DNA of 64,000 bases from Anisus vortex (GCA_949126835.1 OX421494.1:21454196-21518195); one strand, 5' to 3'; shown: positions 1 through 12,285, counted from the first letter of the stretch. Numbers and translations: made by a program. The notes: generated by a model not told the origin, from the letters alone.

Positions 1-278
1 AGCACACAGACATGTTTCGAAGCAAATGATCGAATCGGACCGGAAATGTTTTTCTCTTTTACCTTTTATGCATACATTTGATTTTGGTGTATCGAGTACA
101 TGAGTTTTCATTAAAAGATAACTGTTTCTAATGACGTAATAAAAGTTTTCATTCTAGTACTTTCTTCTACTTTCTAGTACCCAATTTCTTTTGCATTATT
201 TAGCATTCGGAAGGCCTCGGAAAAATCCACTTCAAGTATATCTAGCTCTACTTTCTGCATACAAATCTATATACCGGT

Positions 279-1491
279 GAAATGGGGTAACTTTGTACCA
301 CTTTTTTAATACTAAATAATATTTTCACAGTCTTTAATTATTGTGAAGATGTTAAAAGATCTAACTTGGGGGAACAACAACATTAATAAATAAGTAAAAG
401 ACAATTCTGATGGAGATTTAATGTTTATTTTAATATTTTGATGGCCGGTCAAAGTTACCCCAACATTAAATAATAAACTTCATGGCAAACTGAAAATAAA
501 ACATAATTTAAAATGAACATTTTTCTAATCTATTTTTAGACTGTGTGCCTTTGTAGGTGGGTTAGCGGTATTGTTTATCACCTGAACCGCAATTGACGAT
601 GTTTTCACGGGTCATGTTTTGAATGGTGTAAACTAAATTTGAAAAAACAGTCACTAATAACTTGTCGAGATGCAGAAGTTTTTTTTTAAAACGTTTGTCC
701 ATATTCTCTTTCCGATTTTGTCCTTGTAGTGTTAAAGAAAGAAGTTCAACCAGCCATGACCAGGCCTATTGTTCTTAAACATATAAATAGACCTCTCTTG
801 TTTGTCAAAGTATGTCTTGACCACTTTTATTTTGTCTGAGTCATTGTTGGTATGCCTTCGTAACAGGTGCCATACTTTCCTGTTCCTGGTTTGTAAGTGT
901 ATGGCATTTTTATTCTGAAATAGAAAGGGTCAAAATAAAGATATACAGATAGCCCTTTGTTATTAAATGGATAAAATTCTTATAGCATATCGACCAATTT
1001 TAAATAATTTATTTTACTAATATTGTCATTTAATAAATATAACCTAAAATTTAAATTCACTTTATCAGATGTCATAATTTCAATTTTTTGGGTTTAGACT
1101 TAATGGCCCAAAGTTTCGGGGTAACTTTGGCCATCCCCCTATTTTCGTTCTTTGGTTAGGCTAAATGAAAACGTGTCTTAACCATTCCATTCATTAATTT
1201 AAAAATATAAATATTGACATACTTACTAGATTCGATTAATGTGCAGACTCCTTAATTTGACGTACACAAATATGACAAGCAAATGGTGGTCTACTTGAAA
1301 CGATTCGCATTTAGCAAATAATGGAGCAGAGTAGCAACAAATAATTATCAAATATTGTTTTACATTTAAGTTTCAAATTAGAAAGTTTGGTCTAGTTGAA
1401 AAAATTGCAAAGTATTAAAAATTAAAACTAATTTATTTCTTCCTGGTACAAAGTTACCCCAGGGTCCAAAGTTACACCATTTGACGATAAG
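279..1491. mobile_element. Candidate TIR element (GGGGTAACTTTG family)
   Basis: The left end reads AAATGGGGTAACTTTGTACC (from 279). The right end carries GGTACAAAGTTACCCC and a second, offset copy CAAAGTTACACCATTTG, so the termini are inverted and contain the same motif more than once. Further copies sit inside, near 445 (CAAAGTTACCCC) and 1118 (GGGGTAACTTTGG). No coding potential is seen in the roughly 1.2 kb between them. The layout fits a non-autonomous DNA transposon with repeated terminal motifs. The superfamily is not assigned, because I could not define a target duplication. Confidence 0.45.
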
Positions 1492-1954
1492 TATAAGTAG
1501 ATTCGCGAGTTCCTTTGTTGTTTATTTTCCTGTGTTGTTGATTTCAGCGTAGTGTTTATTTGTGTATATCGACCAATGACATGAATATAAATTCAATAAT
1601 TTAAAAATTATTTATTTAACATTTTTCATCAAGTGGCTTGAGTGATTGTCATTATCAGTGTGAACAAAAACCTAAGCAGACACATACCCTGGACGTTACA
1701 ATATCAAAACAGCAGCATTCGCCGAGCCGAACTTGTCAAAGTCACTTCTATTCCAATTTCTAGCACATAACATATTTTGAAAAAAGAAAAAATTGCTATA
1801 GCGACTTGTTCGATTCAATGACACATTAGGCGAAATTATTCGATGTATAAATAATTATCTATAAAGTACAGTCGTGGACGATGTGCAAATAAAGGAATAC
1901 GAAAGGAAAACGTTAACGTAATTATCTGTAATGTTGTTCTCACTGTATTTTCAG

Positions 1955-2080
1955 ATAGAAACTGTTTAGATACCGATATAGCAGGGATACGGCTAGAGTA
2001 TGAGCACTTACAGAGAATCTATGTTAATCAATGCTGGGATAAAATGTGTAACGATGGAAATTTAGTAGATTCACCTACCG
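1955..2080 (+). CDS. Middle exon of a secreted Cys-rich (SVWC/VWC-like) protein, copy A
   Basis: The exon is 126 nt with a TTTTCAG acceptor before it and a strong GTGAGT donor after it. Both introns are phase 1, so the exon is symmetric. It encodes about 42 residues including NCLDTDIAG near the start and NQCWDKMC in the middle. The C-x4-C pair matches the middle exons at 10556-10684 (CMTYMC) and 28108-28242 (CALYKC), which have the same phases. From those homologues the role is inferred as half of a small secreted disulfide-rich domain. No signal-peptide exon was recognised upstream, so it may lie outside the window, or this exon may be an alternative cassette for the gene ending at 12285. 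Sequence after the donor becomes a satellite within 20 bases. Confidence 0.6.
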
Positions 2081-2096
2081 GTGAGTAATGGGAAAG

Positions 2097-4714
2097 TATC
2101 CAACACTACATCTTACATACATCCAACACTACATCCTACACTACATCCTACATACATCCTACATACATCAAACACTACATCCTACATACATCCTACATAC
2201 ATCCAACACTAATCCTACATACATCCTACATACATCCAACACTACATCCTACATACATCCAACACTATATCCTTCACTACATCCAACACTACATCCTACA
2301 TACATCCTACATACATCCAACACTACATCCTACAAACATCCAACACTACATCCTACATACATCCAACACTACACCCTACACTACATCCTGCATACATCCA
2401 ACACTACATCCTACATACATCAAACACTACATCCTACATACATCAAACACTACATCCTACACTACATCCAACACTACATCCTACATACATCCTACATAGA
2501 TTCAACACAACATCCTACATATATCCTACATACATCCAACACTACATCCTACATACATCCTACATACATCCAACACTACATCCTACACTACATCCAACAC
2601 TACATCCTACACTACATCCTACACTACATCCTACACTACATCCTACACTACATCCTACACTACATCCAACACTACATCCAACACTACATCCTACATACAT
2701 CCTACATACATCCAACACTACATACTACATACATCCTACATATATCCAACAATTACATCCTACATACATCTTACATCCACCCAACACTACATCCTACATA
2801 CATCCAACACTACATCCTACATACATCCAACACTACATCCTACATACATCCTACATACATCCAACACTACATCCTACATACATCCTACATACATCCAACA
2901 CTACATCCTACAAACATTCTACATACATCCAACACTACATCCTACATACATCCTACATTCATCCAACACTACATCCTACATACATCCAACACTACATCCT
3001 ACATACATCCTAACACTACATCCTACATACATCCAACACTACATCCTACATACATCCAACACTACACCCTACACTACATCCTGCATACATCCAACACTAC
3101 ATCCTACATACATCAAACACTACATCCTACACTACATCCAACACTACATCCTACATACATCCTACATAGATTCAACACTACATCCTACATATATCCTACA
3201 TACATCCAACACTACATCCTACATACATCCTACATACATCCAACACTACATCCTACACTACATCCAACACTACATCCTACACTACATCCTACACTACATC
3301 CTACACTACATCCTACACTACATCCTACACTACATCCAACACTACATCCAACACTACATCCTACATACATCCTACATACATCCAACACTACATCCTACAC
3401 TACATCCTTCATACATCCAACACTACATCCTACACTACATTCTACATACATCCAACACTACATCCTACACTACATCCTACATACATCCTACATACATCCA
3501 ACACTACATCATACATACATCCAACATACATCCTACAAACACCCAACACTACATCCTACATACATCCTACATACATCCAACACTACATCCTACATACATC
3601 CTACAAACATCCAACACTACATCCTACATACATCCTACATACATCCAACACTACATCCTACATACATCCAACACTACATCCTACACTACATCCAACACTA
3701 CATACTACATACATCCTACATACAGCCTACATACATCCAACACTACATCCTACACTACATCCTACATACATCCTACATACATCAAACACTACATCCTACA
3801 TACATCCAACACTAATCCTACATACATCCTACATACATCCAACACTACATCCTACATATATCCAACACTATATCCTACACTACATCCAACACTACATCCT
3901 ACATACATCCTACATACATCCAACACTACATACTACATACATCCTACATCCAACACTACATCCTACATACATTCTACATTCATCCAACACTACATCCTAC
4001 ATACATCCAACACTACATCCTACATACATCCAACACTACATCCTACATACATCCAACACTACATCCTACATACATCCAACACTACACCCTACAAACATCC
4101 TGCATACATCCAACACTACATCCTACACTACATCCAACACTACATCCTACATACATCCTACATAGATTCAACACTACATCCTACATATATCCTACATACA
4201 TCCAACACTACATCCTACATACATCCTACATACATCCAACACTACATCCTACATACATCCAACACTACATCCTACACTACATCCAACACTACATCCTACA
4301 CTACATCCTACACTACATCCTACACTACATCCTACACTACATCCTACACTACATCCAACACTACATCCAACACTACATCCTACATACATCCTACATACAT
4401 CCAACACTACATCCTACACTACATCCTACATACATCCAACACTACATCCTACACTACATCCTACATACATCCAACACTACATCCTACACTACATCCTACA
4501 TACATCCTACATACATCCAACACTACATCATACATACATCCAACATACATCCTACAAACATCCAACTTTACATCCTACATACATCCTACATACATCCAAC
4601 ACTACATCCTACATACATCCTACAAACATCCAACACTACATCCTACATACATCCTACTTACATCCAACACTACATCCTACATACATCCTACATACATCCA
4701 ACACTACATCCTAC
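2097..4714. repeat. 2.6-kb satellite, (CATCCTACATA/CATCCAACACTA)n
   Basis: This is a tandem array of short units built from CATCCTACATA, CATCCAACACTA and CATCCTACACTA. It is almost free of G on the plus strand, which produces a 575-codon open frame that is not a gene. A higher-order period is visible: the variant CTACATAGATTCAACAC occurs near 2490, 3165 and 4155, and the variant ACACCCTACA...CATCCTGCATAC near 2372, 3063 and 4085. Blocks of about 0.7-1.0 kb have therefore been duplicated three times. The array begins about 16 bases after the splice donor of the copy A exon. Confidence 0.95.
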
Positions 4715-4722
4715 GTATCCCG

Positions 4723-5385
4723 TAGTCTGTTGGACCGTTGGGGCGCCACAGATGACATATACACCATTATCCTCCATTCCTCCGTTCTCTCAGCCTTTCT
4801 CAATGCGTCGCACAGTTTTATTCCTGTCCATTCCCTGATGTTATCCTACCATCGTTTCTTTTGTTTTCCTCTCTTTCTCTCTCATCTGGTGGTACCCTGT
4901 AGAACGGTTTTGGCAAGTTTAATGGTTCTGGTTACGAGGCCATACCATTCTAGTTTTCTTTTCTTGACTGTGGCCAGTAGGTCTTCATATTGTCCAACAT
5001 CCTATTCTTTTTCGAATGTGCTCATTGGATATGTAGTCTTTATAGCAGATACCGAGAAGGTTTCTGAAGCATCTCATCTCCATGGCGTTGATTTTCTTTT
5101 CTAGCTCAGCTGTTAATGTCCATGACTCACAAGCATATAAGAAAACGGAGAGGACCAGTGAGCGCATCAGCCTGATTTTGGTGCTGAGAGCTAAGTTTTT
5201 GTCTTTCCATATTGTCTTCAGCCTCTTTAGTGATTCTGTTGTCAGGGCAATCCTGGACATTACTTCTGGTTTGGGGCCCTCTTCGGATACAATAGCTCTT
5301 AGGTACTTGAAACTGCTTACTGTTTCCAAACTCTGTTCACCAATCTTGATCTGTGTGGTGATGCCACTGCTGTTACTAGTCATAT
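4723..5385 (-). pseudogene. LINE 3' end: RTE-type reverse transcriptase C-terminus
   Basis: Read on the minus strand, this encodes the C-terminal part of a non-LTR retrotransposon polymerase. Recognisable stretches are FKYLRAIVSEEG, SRIALTTESLKRLKTIWKDK, STKIRLMRSLVLSVFLYACE and SWTLTAELEKKINAMEMRCF, the segment after the RT active site found in many RTE-like 'endonuclease-reverse transcriptases'. A shifted, stop-containing continuation ends in DNIREWTG near 4800. The copy lacks the endonuclease and RT catalytic core, so it is a 5'-truncated dead insertion. It sits directly against the 2.1-4.7 kb satellite. Confidence 0.85.
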
Positions 5386-5424
5386 ATTTAGTAAATTTAC
5401 CCACCGGTGAGTAATGGGAAAATA
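5386..5424 (+). repeat. Direct copy of the copy A exon end and splice donor
   Basis: Thirty-nine bases match 2060-2098 with four substitutions, including the exon tail and the full CCGGTGAGTAATGGGAAA donor context. The satellite and LINE fragment lie exactly between the two copies. No exon lies upstream of this second donor, so it is an orphan 5' splice site. Confidence 0.85.
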
Positions 5425-5526
5425 TATATTTTATTTGAGACGTAAAGGAAGGGCTTAAATGAACAAATAGATTAGACATGACCTGTTACTGGTGTTGTTA
5501 CGTGCGAGTTCTCTATGTAATCAAAT

Positions 5527-6770
5527 AGGGGAGAGGGGGGCAAGTTGATACAAGAGCAGGTTGATACAAATTATTTTTTACAGCTATTATACTACGTATG
5601 CGCAGAAGAGTTAGTACAAGAAATAGCCTTCTACTTCCCTTACTTTCGCTATAAAAATGGCTTCGCTCGTATCAAAATTGAAAATAATGTCAGGAAAATT
5701 AAAATTTGAGCGATTTTTGAAAAATATTGACTAATTATTACGTAAGAGATTTCACAGACACGGTAAGTACTTTTATTTTATCATATTTTTATTTAGGTTA
5801 AATAAGGATTCTTGAATACTTTAATTTATATTATGATTGTTTTTTTTGCGTCTTGTTTTACATGTAGTCGAATTAATGCAATGTGGTGTAGTGGGGATAA
5901 GTTGATACGGACAACTCGGGCACATTGATACTATAATAAGCAACGCGCGATGCTTTGGCTCGTAATTGTCCTACTTAACTTGAAAACGAAGAGGTGTCAA
6001 TGAACAAACCAGTTTAATTCGATAAGTAACAAACTCAGAAATAAGATATACAGTATTTCGTAGACATCAAGAACTGGAACGCAGAACTGTCAACACGTCG
6101 CACCTTTCAATCCCGATTATAATTAGTGCACAACAAAACAAGATAAAATAAAGGGTGCGTACATGACAATACAATATCCGTTTACTTATTTACCACTTTG
6201 TAAAAGCATTTAAACATAGAAGAATATATTTTTGTTTACAAAAAATGCATTTATATTTAATTAGATTGTTAGGTTTATTGAGTTTAGCTTACATTTAAAT
6301 CATTTTCATTTATTTTGGCTTTACTTTTTATAATGTCTAGCTAGGGTTATTCCTATTTAGAACTTAGCCTAGGAGATTAAGCTTAATGCTTAGGTCTTAT
6401 ATAGATGTCTAATAAAAAGGTTTAATGAAATACATTACTTTTAAACTACTATTTATCATATTATTCTACGATTATTGTTATTTTGAAAATTTATTTTAAA
6501 AGTATTAAATTACCAGGGATAAGCTCTTATTAATTTTTTTAATTGTTTGTAATTTCAGATGTTGCGAAGATGTAAATGAAAGCCTTATCATTGAGCTACG
6601 ATAGAAGTTTTACTGGCCAGAATTGTTCTAAGTATTAAAATAAACAATAAAATAAAAGTTTTGCGTTGTTTACTTTGTTAACTTGTCATTGTATTAGTGT
6701 TATTATTAAATCTTATTCAATGTATCAATTTGCCCCATAGTGTGTATCATCTTGCCCCTGCACTGTATGG
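5527..6770. mobile_element. Candidate TIR element (GGGGCAAGTTGATACA family)
   Basis: The left end has GGGGGGCAAGTTGATACA followed by a second GCAGGTTGATACA. The right end has TGTATCAATTTGCCCC followed by GTATCATCTTGCCCC, so each terminus holds two inverted copies of one motif. An internal GGGGATAAGTTGATAC lies near 5893. There is no transposase. Terminal organisation is like the element at 279-1491, suggesting a related non-autonomous type. The superfamily is not determined. Confidence 0.5.
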
Positions 6771-6922
6771 GACCTTTCAATATAGCATGTATTCACTGTC
6801 ATGCTGTTCCTTTTCCCGAAGAACGGGTGTCGAATAGAATCAACCGCGACTTTTTGGGTGACTGTTGTTTACGTGGTTAATGTAAACATAGAGCCATCAG
6901 TGCTTCTTTTTTAAAACGTCCT

Positions 6923-7135
6923 TTGCTCGCAGAAGAATTCCACAAGAGGATCAGGAACTTAAATTCATGTTTTGCACTACCTTCGTTTAAGTTAGATGAC
7001 GATCGGACAATCAATAGTCACGGAATCTACAGCTTCATAGCAGCAGGACACGTCTACCATAAGATGAATATGGCAGTACATCCAAAACAAAATGTTAAGG
7101 GTGAATTTGAAAGTCTACATTACAGACAGATGTAA
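6923..7135 (+). pseudogene. Helitron helicase-like domain fragment
   Basis: A 70-codon open frame reads FHKRIRNLNSCFALPSF, then GIYSFIAAGHVYHKMNMAVHP. This matches the order of the N-terminal 'helitron helicase-like' region of RepHel proteins: an Asn-Ser-x-Phe-Ala motif, then Gly-x-Tyr-x-Phe, Gly-x-x-Tyr-His and a His-Pro. The rolling-circle nuclease and helicase motifs are absent, so it is a fragment. It is not in a splice-compatible context with the neighbouring exons. Confidence 0.65.
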
Positions 7136-7671
7136 ATGTACTTCTTAGATTTTGATGACGCCGTCACCGAGCGACTTAAATATCCACTAAATCATGAAAT
7201 CATGATTATTTATGTTATTTTAAAGATTACATACTACTATTATAACGTATATATGATATTGACGTACATCAAACTATATATAATGTATATGGTTTAATTT
7301 TTATTCACTTTATATTCACATTTCACATACTGTTTAAGCCTGTCTGAACAAATCTGAATTGATATGTTATTATACAGCTTCTTATTTGTGGCTCCTTCAT
7401 TTAAATTTGACTTACATTTTTATTATAATTAATTTTTTTATAATTTGTCTAAACTTCACATAACAATTCATGTTTTTTCGTAAAGAATCTCCTTGATACA
7501 CTAACATACACTATATGATATAGTAGTTTTATTAACAGGCTTTACTTGATGACCTTTATAAAGTCATTGATAAGTATGACATGCAATCTTAATTAGTCAT
7601 AAAGAATCTCATTGGAGATGGATTTGTTCAATTAATAACAACTTATCAACTGGCATTTAATTTAAAAAAAA

Positions 7672-8260
7672 CTAGCCGGTATGTGCCCGGTCCTCCGAAC
7701 CGGCTAAAAGTACAACTACAAAGTTTATGTTTCGAATATGACACGAATTTATAGGTGAAGGAATTTTTTATTTGCCCGCTACAAAGTTAATTACCCATTA
7801 AAACATAATCTTAACAATTTAAACACTGCCCGCTATAAATTACGACACAAATTAAATATCAAGTATGTGCCCGGTTCTCAGAACCGACTAAAACTAACTT
7901 TCAAATACATTGTAACTACCCATGCAGTTATAATGAGCACAATCGTCTTAAGCGCTGACAGATATTTTCCGGTAGGCTAATTTAAACGTGAATGAATTAT
8001 TCCCCATTCATTCTCAAAGTTAATACGCACCATTTAATTTAAACATTGCCCGCTACAGAGATAATTTAACACGAATAAAATTTAAACATTGCCCGTTACC
8101 AAGGTTATAAGCCTAAAGGTGCCCGATTCTTCGAACTGGCTAAAATAATTTTCAAATACACTGTAGCTACCCAGGCAGTTATAAAAAATAGTCTTAAGTG
8201 GTGATAAAGTATTTTCCGGTAATTTAAACAATTTAAATATTGCCCGTTACAAATTACGAC
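7672..8260. repeat. Diverged tandem repeat with hairpin motif GTGCCCGGT...ACCGGCTAAA
   Basis: Three diverged units start near 7676, 7866 and 8117. Each has TGTGCCCGGTYCTCNGAACCG and then CTAAAA, a short hairpin. Segments such as 'TGCCCGCTACAA', 'AATTTAAACATTGCCCG' and 'ACCCATGCAGTTATAA' recur between them. Period is about 190-250 bases. No coding potential. Confidence 0.7.
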
Positions 8261-8269
8261 GCAAATTAA

Positions 8270-9230
8270 AACAAAATTTTGTTCCCTTCTCAAACACATA
8301 AACACGCAAAATAATCTCTGCACGTCCTTTCTTTTTATTTGTTTTAGCGCGATCAATCGAAAAACTATAAAAAGTTGGAACGGCAATTTCAACATGAAAC
8401 CAAAATGTGTCGTTTTATTCGCGTTTTTTGACCAAACTGACCACTGCAGTCATATAAATTTTCTTAAAAACTTGACAGCGTCCACCACAGTAGCGCAAAG
8501 AATATTTGTAGCAAATTTTCACGTTTTTTTGTCCAGTATTAAAAAAGATTATGCGACATATACATATCCACCCACATACATACATACATACATACACCTT
8601 TTGAGATTTATATATATGATGATATGATATCACTAAGTAATTGTTCTTTTGAAAGCCCTTAAAAGCAGATTACAATATATTGAAGAAAATATATTGTAAT
8701 GAAAAGGAAGTGATGACTTCACAATAAATTTGTAGGTCTACACCTGATTAAATATGCTCTCTTTAAATAGTAAATTATATACATGTATCTTATTTGATGT
8801 TAAAGAAATGTATCATTTATGCTAACAACATTATAGTATGCATTTATGCTAACAATATTATAGAATGATAATGCTTAACATTTCTATTATTAATTTCAAC
8901 CTATAAAAAAATATCTCATCAGATCGGTAACCCCGATATTTATATATAATGATTTCAATAGTTCTCACAACACTAATACACATTGAATAGCCTTCTCCGC
9001 AATCACACAAACACAGCATTCCAACATCTATCGTCAAAACAACCGCCATCCTCTCTCGACACACACACACCAGTTTGCCCTTGTTCTAGCTGACCCACTA
9101 TAAAAACAACTCACAAGCACGCTTACACCACTGACCCACTGTTGACCCACACAACTGTACGTTACAAATGTCATGATGTGAAATTTATTAAAGCAAACTG
9201 GTTTAGTTTAATATGATGATTGAGAGAACA
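8270..9230. other. Non-coding AT-rich stretch
   Basis: No convincing exon is seen. The short open frames lack homology that I recognise. A (CATA)n run lies near 8573-8597, and ATTTATGCTAACAA(C/T)A is repeated at 8816 and 8841. A CA-rich stretch around 9057-9070 is a microsatellite. Confidence 0.5.
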
Positions 9231-9239
9231 ATTACATCT

Positions 9240-9870
9240 TATTGCGTTTTGGGGTAAAATCTTCAACAACCCCTGCCCCGCTTAATGGAACTGGGCGGCA
9301 GGAAAACGCAACCCCCCACCCCTCTCTCCCCACTTTGGACCTTTAACGAGTTCGGTCCACAACCCCAGATGTCATGCGGATAATTTCCTTTTGTTCTTAC
9401 CGTGACTCGCACCAAAATCTCCGGCGTGTTCCACGTCGAATAAAGAACCACTGTCCACACTTTGAGTCTGCGCTAGGGCCAGGGATTTGGAAAGACACCT
9501 TGGTAAATTTGTTGATAAGGGACTCGATAAATGAACACTATTTTTCAAGGGTTGATAGAGGCGTGGCGAAAGTGTTTGAACTTTCGACAGACGACACCCC
9601 ACTTTTGGTTATCGCCCCTGACAGAAGATGACGAATGGACAGGCCACTCTTCCTCACGAATCATTACGGGGTCATATCACTTGTGACACTTAACCAAAGT
9701 TGTTGATGAATGTATTTATTTCCCATTGGATGACTGTGTGCTGCCCTTACTATTAGGCACCTCCTACTCGAAGCCTTTTTGGGTGTGTAAGCCCAAGACT
9801 TTTATGACTTCTCTCTCCTTCTATTGTTTCTTTTTCAATAAACTTTTTATCGGTATCGCTACAACAGAAA
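9240..9870 (+). mobile_element. Retroelement-like dispersed repeat with AATAAA end
   Basis: Words are shared in the same order with 18370-18750: CCGTGACTCG, a 'GACC/AACCACTGTCC' segment, GTTGATAAGGG, AATGAACAC and TTTCAAGGGTTGAT. The part after about 9700 runs through TGTATTTATTTCCCAT to AATAAACTTTTTATCGG, resembling an LTR with a polyadenylation signal. No long terminal repeat pair or coding domain is seen, so this is probably a remnant of an LTR or other retroelement. Confidence 0.4.
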
Positions 9871-10555
9871 AGTTTTGACAAGATGTTCAATAATACTCTG
9901 TCATTCTCGAGAATTTTATTAGCCGCTATCTATATAATGGAGGTGGAAAGGCTAAAATTGCATTAATTTTGGCCACAACAGGCTCGACCTGACCACCACC
10001 CACAAGGTGTTTTAAATATTTAATGGTGGCAAGACCAAAAACTTCTCCATCCAATTTGTAAGTATTTCTTCTCTAATAATAATCTTATTTGTTTAACATG
10101 ATATGTCGATCAGCAGTACTTGTATTGATTGACCTTTGAAAGGTCGCTAGAGCATTTTTCATCTCAAATGGCATTGCATTCTATTGGTTTAAATTATCAG
10201 AAGTAGAAAAAGTTGAAATCTCATTTTGCTCTTAGAGTAAGAGGGAATCGACACTTAACATATCAATTTTTGTGACATATTGGACGTCTTTCACCTTATT
10301 AATGGGGTCATCGGTTCAAGGAATAGGGAATGAATCAATTTAGGTAACAGAGCTAACCTTCCTGAAGTCAGGAAAAAAAACGATATGTTTTGTCTGCCTT
10401 AGGAACTAAAATACACATGGCAAAACTCCAATTAGTGTAGTTCTTGATCATGGTCTTGAGCGTCTAATGGAATCTCTCAAGTGCCCTTGGCTTTCAGGAT
10501 GATATATATTACACTAAACTTATATTTAAAAAAAAACTATATGTTAAATTTTCAG

Positions 10556-10684
10556 GTTGTCAGGAAGATGAATCGAGTCCTTGTTATCACCATAATGAAA
10601 CGTGGGTAAAGGATTGTATGACCTATATGTGCATTATTTATCTTGATCCTGATCCTGCTGCCTTTATAGATATCATACAAAGCA
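10556..10684 (+). CDS. Middle exon of a secreted Cys-rich (SVWC/VWC-like) protein, copy B
   Basis: This 129-nt exon has a TTTTCAG acceptor and a consensus GTAAGT donor, both phase 1. It encodes GCQEDESSPC, HHNETWVKD, CMTYMC and an acidic or hydrophobic tail. Cys spacing and the Trp before C-x4-C match the middle exon at 28108-28242 (DWYFYGVRCALYKC). It joins in frame to the terminal exon at 12128, giving Arg-Cys at the junction. N-glycosylation is possible at HNETW. A signal-peptide exon was not recognised upstream. The intron after this exon turns into a CAACACAATCAGC minisatellite only about 20 bases past the donor. Confidence 0.7.
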
Positions 10685-10699
10685 GTAAGTTCGCCAACT

Positions 10700-11850
10700 C
10701 CACGTCAGCCAACACCACAATCAGCCAACTCCACAATCAGCCAATATCACAATCAGCCAACACCACAATCAGCCAACACCACAATCAGCCAATACCACAC
10801 CAAGCTAACTACACAGTTACAAAACGCCTCAATCACTCTCCACCACAATCACCAAACGCTATAATCAGCCAATAACACAATCATCCAACAACACAATTAT
10901 CCAACAACACAATCATCCAACAACACAATCAGCCAACAACACAATCATCCAACAATACTCTTCCAAAAACACAATCTGCAACAACACAAACAGCCAACAA
11001 TACAAAAAGCCAACATCACAATCTTCCAACAACACAATCAGCCAACAAAACAATCATCCAAAAACACAATCATCCAACAACACAATCTTCCAAAAACACA
11101 AACTGCAACAACACAATCAGCAAAGAGCACAATAAGCCAACAACACAATCAACCAAAAACACAATCTTCCCAAAACACAATCTGCAACCACACAATCTTC
11201 CAAAATCACAATCAGCCAACAACACAATTTTCCAAAAACACAAATTGCAACAACACAATCAGCCCACAGCACAAAAAGCCAACAACACAATCAACAAAAA
11301 ACACAGCTTCCAAAAACACAATTTGCAATAGCACAATCAGCGAACAACAAATTAATCCAACCACATAATCAGCTAACAGCACAATCAGCCAACAACAAAT
11401 TAATCCAACCACACAATCAGCCAATAGCACTATCAGCGAACAACAAATTAATCTAACCAAACAATCAGCCAATAGCGAACAACAAACTAATCCAACCACA
11501 CAATAAGCCAATAGCACTATAAGCGAACAGCAAATTAATCCAACCAAACAATCAGCCAACAGCACAATCAGCCAACATCAACAACAAATTAATTTAACCA
11601 CACAATCGGCCAACAGCACAATCAGCCAACAACACAATCAACCAAAAACACAATCTTCCAAAAACACAATCTGCAACAGCACAATCAGCCAACAGCAAAT
11701 TAACAAATTAATCCAACCACACAATCAGCCAACAGCGCAATCAGCCAACAACAAATTAATCCAACCACATCATCAGCCAATAGCACTATCAGCGAACTAC
11801 ACATTAATCCAACCACACAATAAAATAACAACGCAATCACCTAGCAACAA
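10700..11850. repeat. 1.15-kb CA-rich minisatellite (CAACACAATCAGC)n
   Basis: Degenerate tandem units of roughly 13-17 bases: CAACACAATCAGC, CAACACAATCATC, AAACACAATCTTC, and a later form with AACAAATTAATCCAACCACA. The whole array lies within the intron between the copy B middle exon and the terminal exon. Antisense open frames rich in Cys, Leu and Val are products of the repeat. Confidence 0.95.
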
Positions 11851-11959
11851 AAATAAGTTGTTTTTAATGATGCCAATAATAATTAGTCAACTTAATCTGC
11901 CTGCGGCCGACATTTCAGTGGTAATAGAACGCATTAAAACAATGATTTTGATTTGGTTC

Positions 11960-12060
11960 ATTTATATAAATCAAGAGATAGACACATAGATAGACACTTA
12001 GATAGATAGATACAGCCAGAGATACAGGGTTAACTAGATTGAAAGATAGTGAGAAAAAAA
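11960..12060. repeat. GATA-type microsatellite before the last exon
   Basis: Runs of GATAGACA/GATAGATA occupy 11975-12012 and decay towards the acceptor at 12127. The paralogous last exon at 31539 is also preceded by GATAGATA repeats (31455-31490), so this intron segment is shared by descent. Confidence 0.7.
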
Positions 12061-12127
12061 CAGACTAATGGGCATACATATAGAGAAAAATAGATTGATG
12101 TATTTCTTTTTTTTTTTTGTCTTTAAG

Positions 12128-12285
12128 GATGCATGTCTGTAAATGGGACTTGTCATGGGGACCAGGAAATTTACACTGGTGTATCACCACTAGACGCAAA
12201 TGAAGTCCGTTCCTGCAAGTGTCATGTGAACGGTGAATTAATAAGTTCGATAGAGTGTCCAGATAACCCCAATGATTTGTTATGA
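12128..12285 (+). CDS. Terminal exon of secreted Cys-rich (SVWC/VWC-like) protein, copy B
   Basis: The acceptor is a T-rich tract ending in CTTTAAG. The exon opens in phase 1 and reads CMSVNGTCHGDQEIYTG, then VRSCKCHVNGELISSIECP, and stops at TGA (12283-12285). Pattern C-x6-C ... C-x-C ... C is the same as in the terminal exon at 31539-31693 (CLTYEGYC ... CNC ... RC). The product is inferred to be a small secreted disulfide-rich protein. A polyadenylation signal AATAAA lies at 12409-12414, about 125 bases past the stop. Confidence 0.75.

Noticed and set aside
2088..3815. 575-codon open frame (HPTYIQHYILHYI-type repeats)
   Set aside because: Pure satellite; the plus strand almost lacks G, so stops are rare. 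No promoter, splice or codon evidence.
11070..11565. Cys/Leu/Val-rich antisense frames resembling membrane peptides
   Set aside because: They are the CAACACAATC minisatellite read in reverse.
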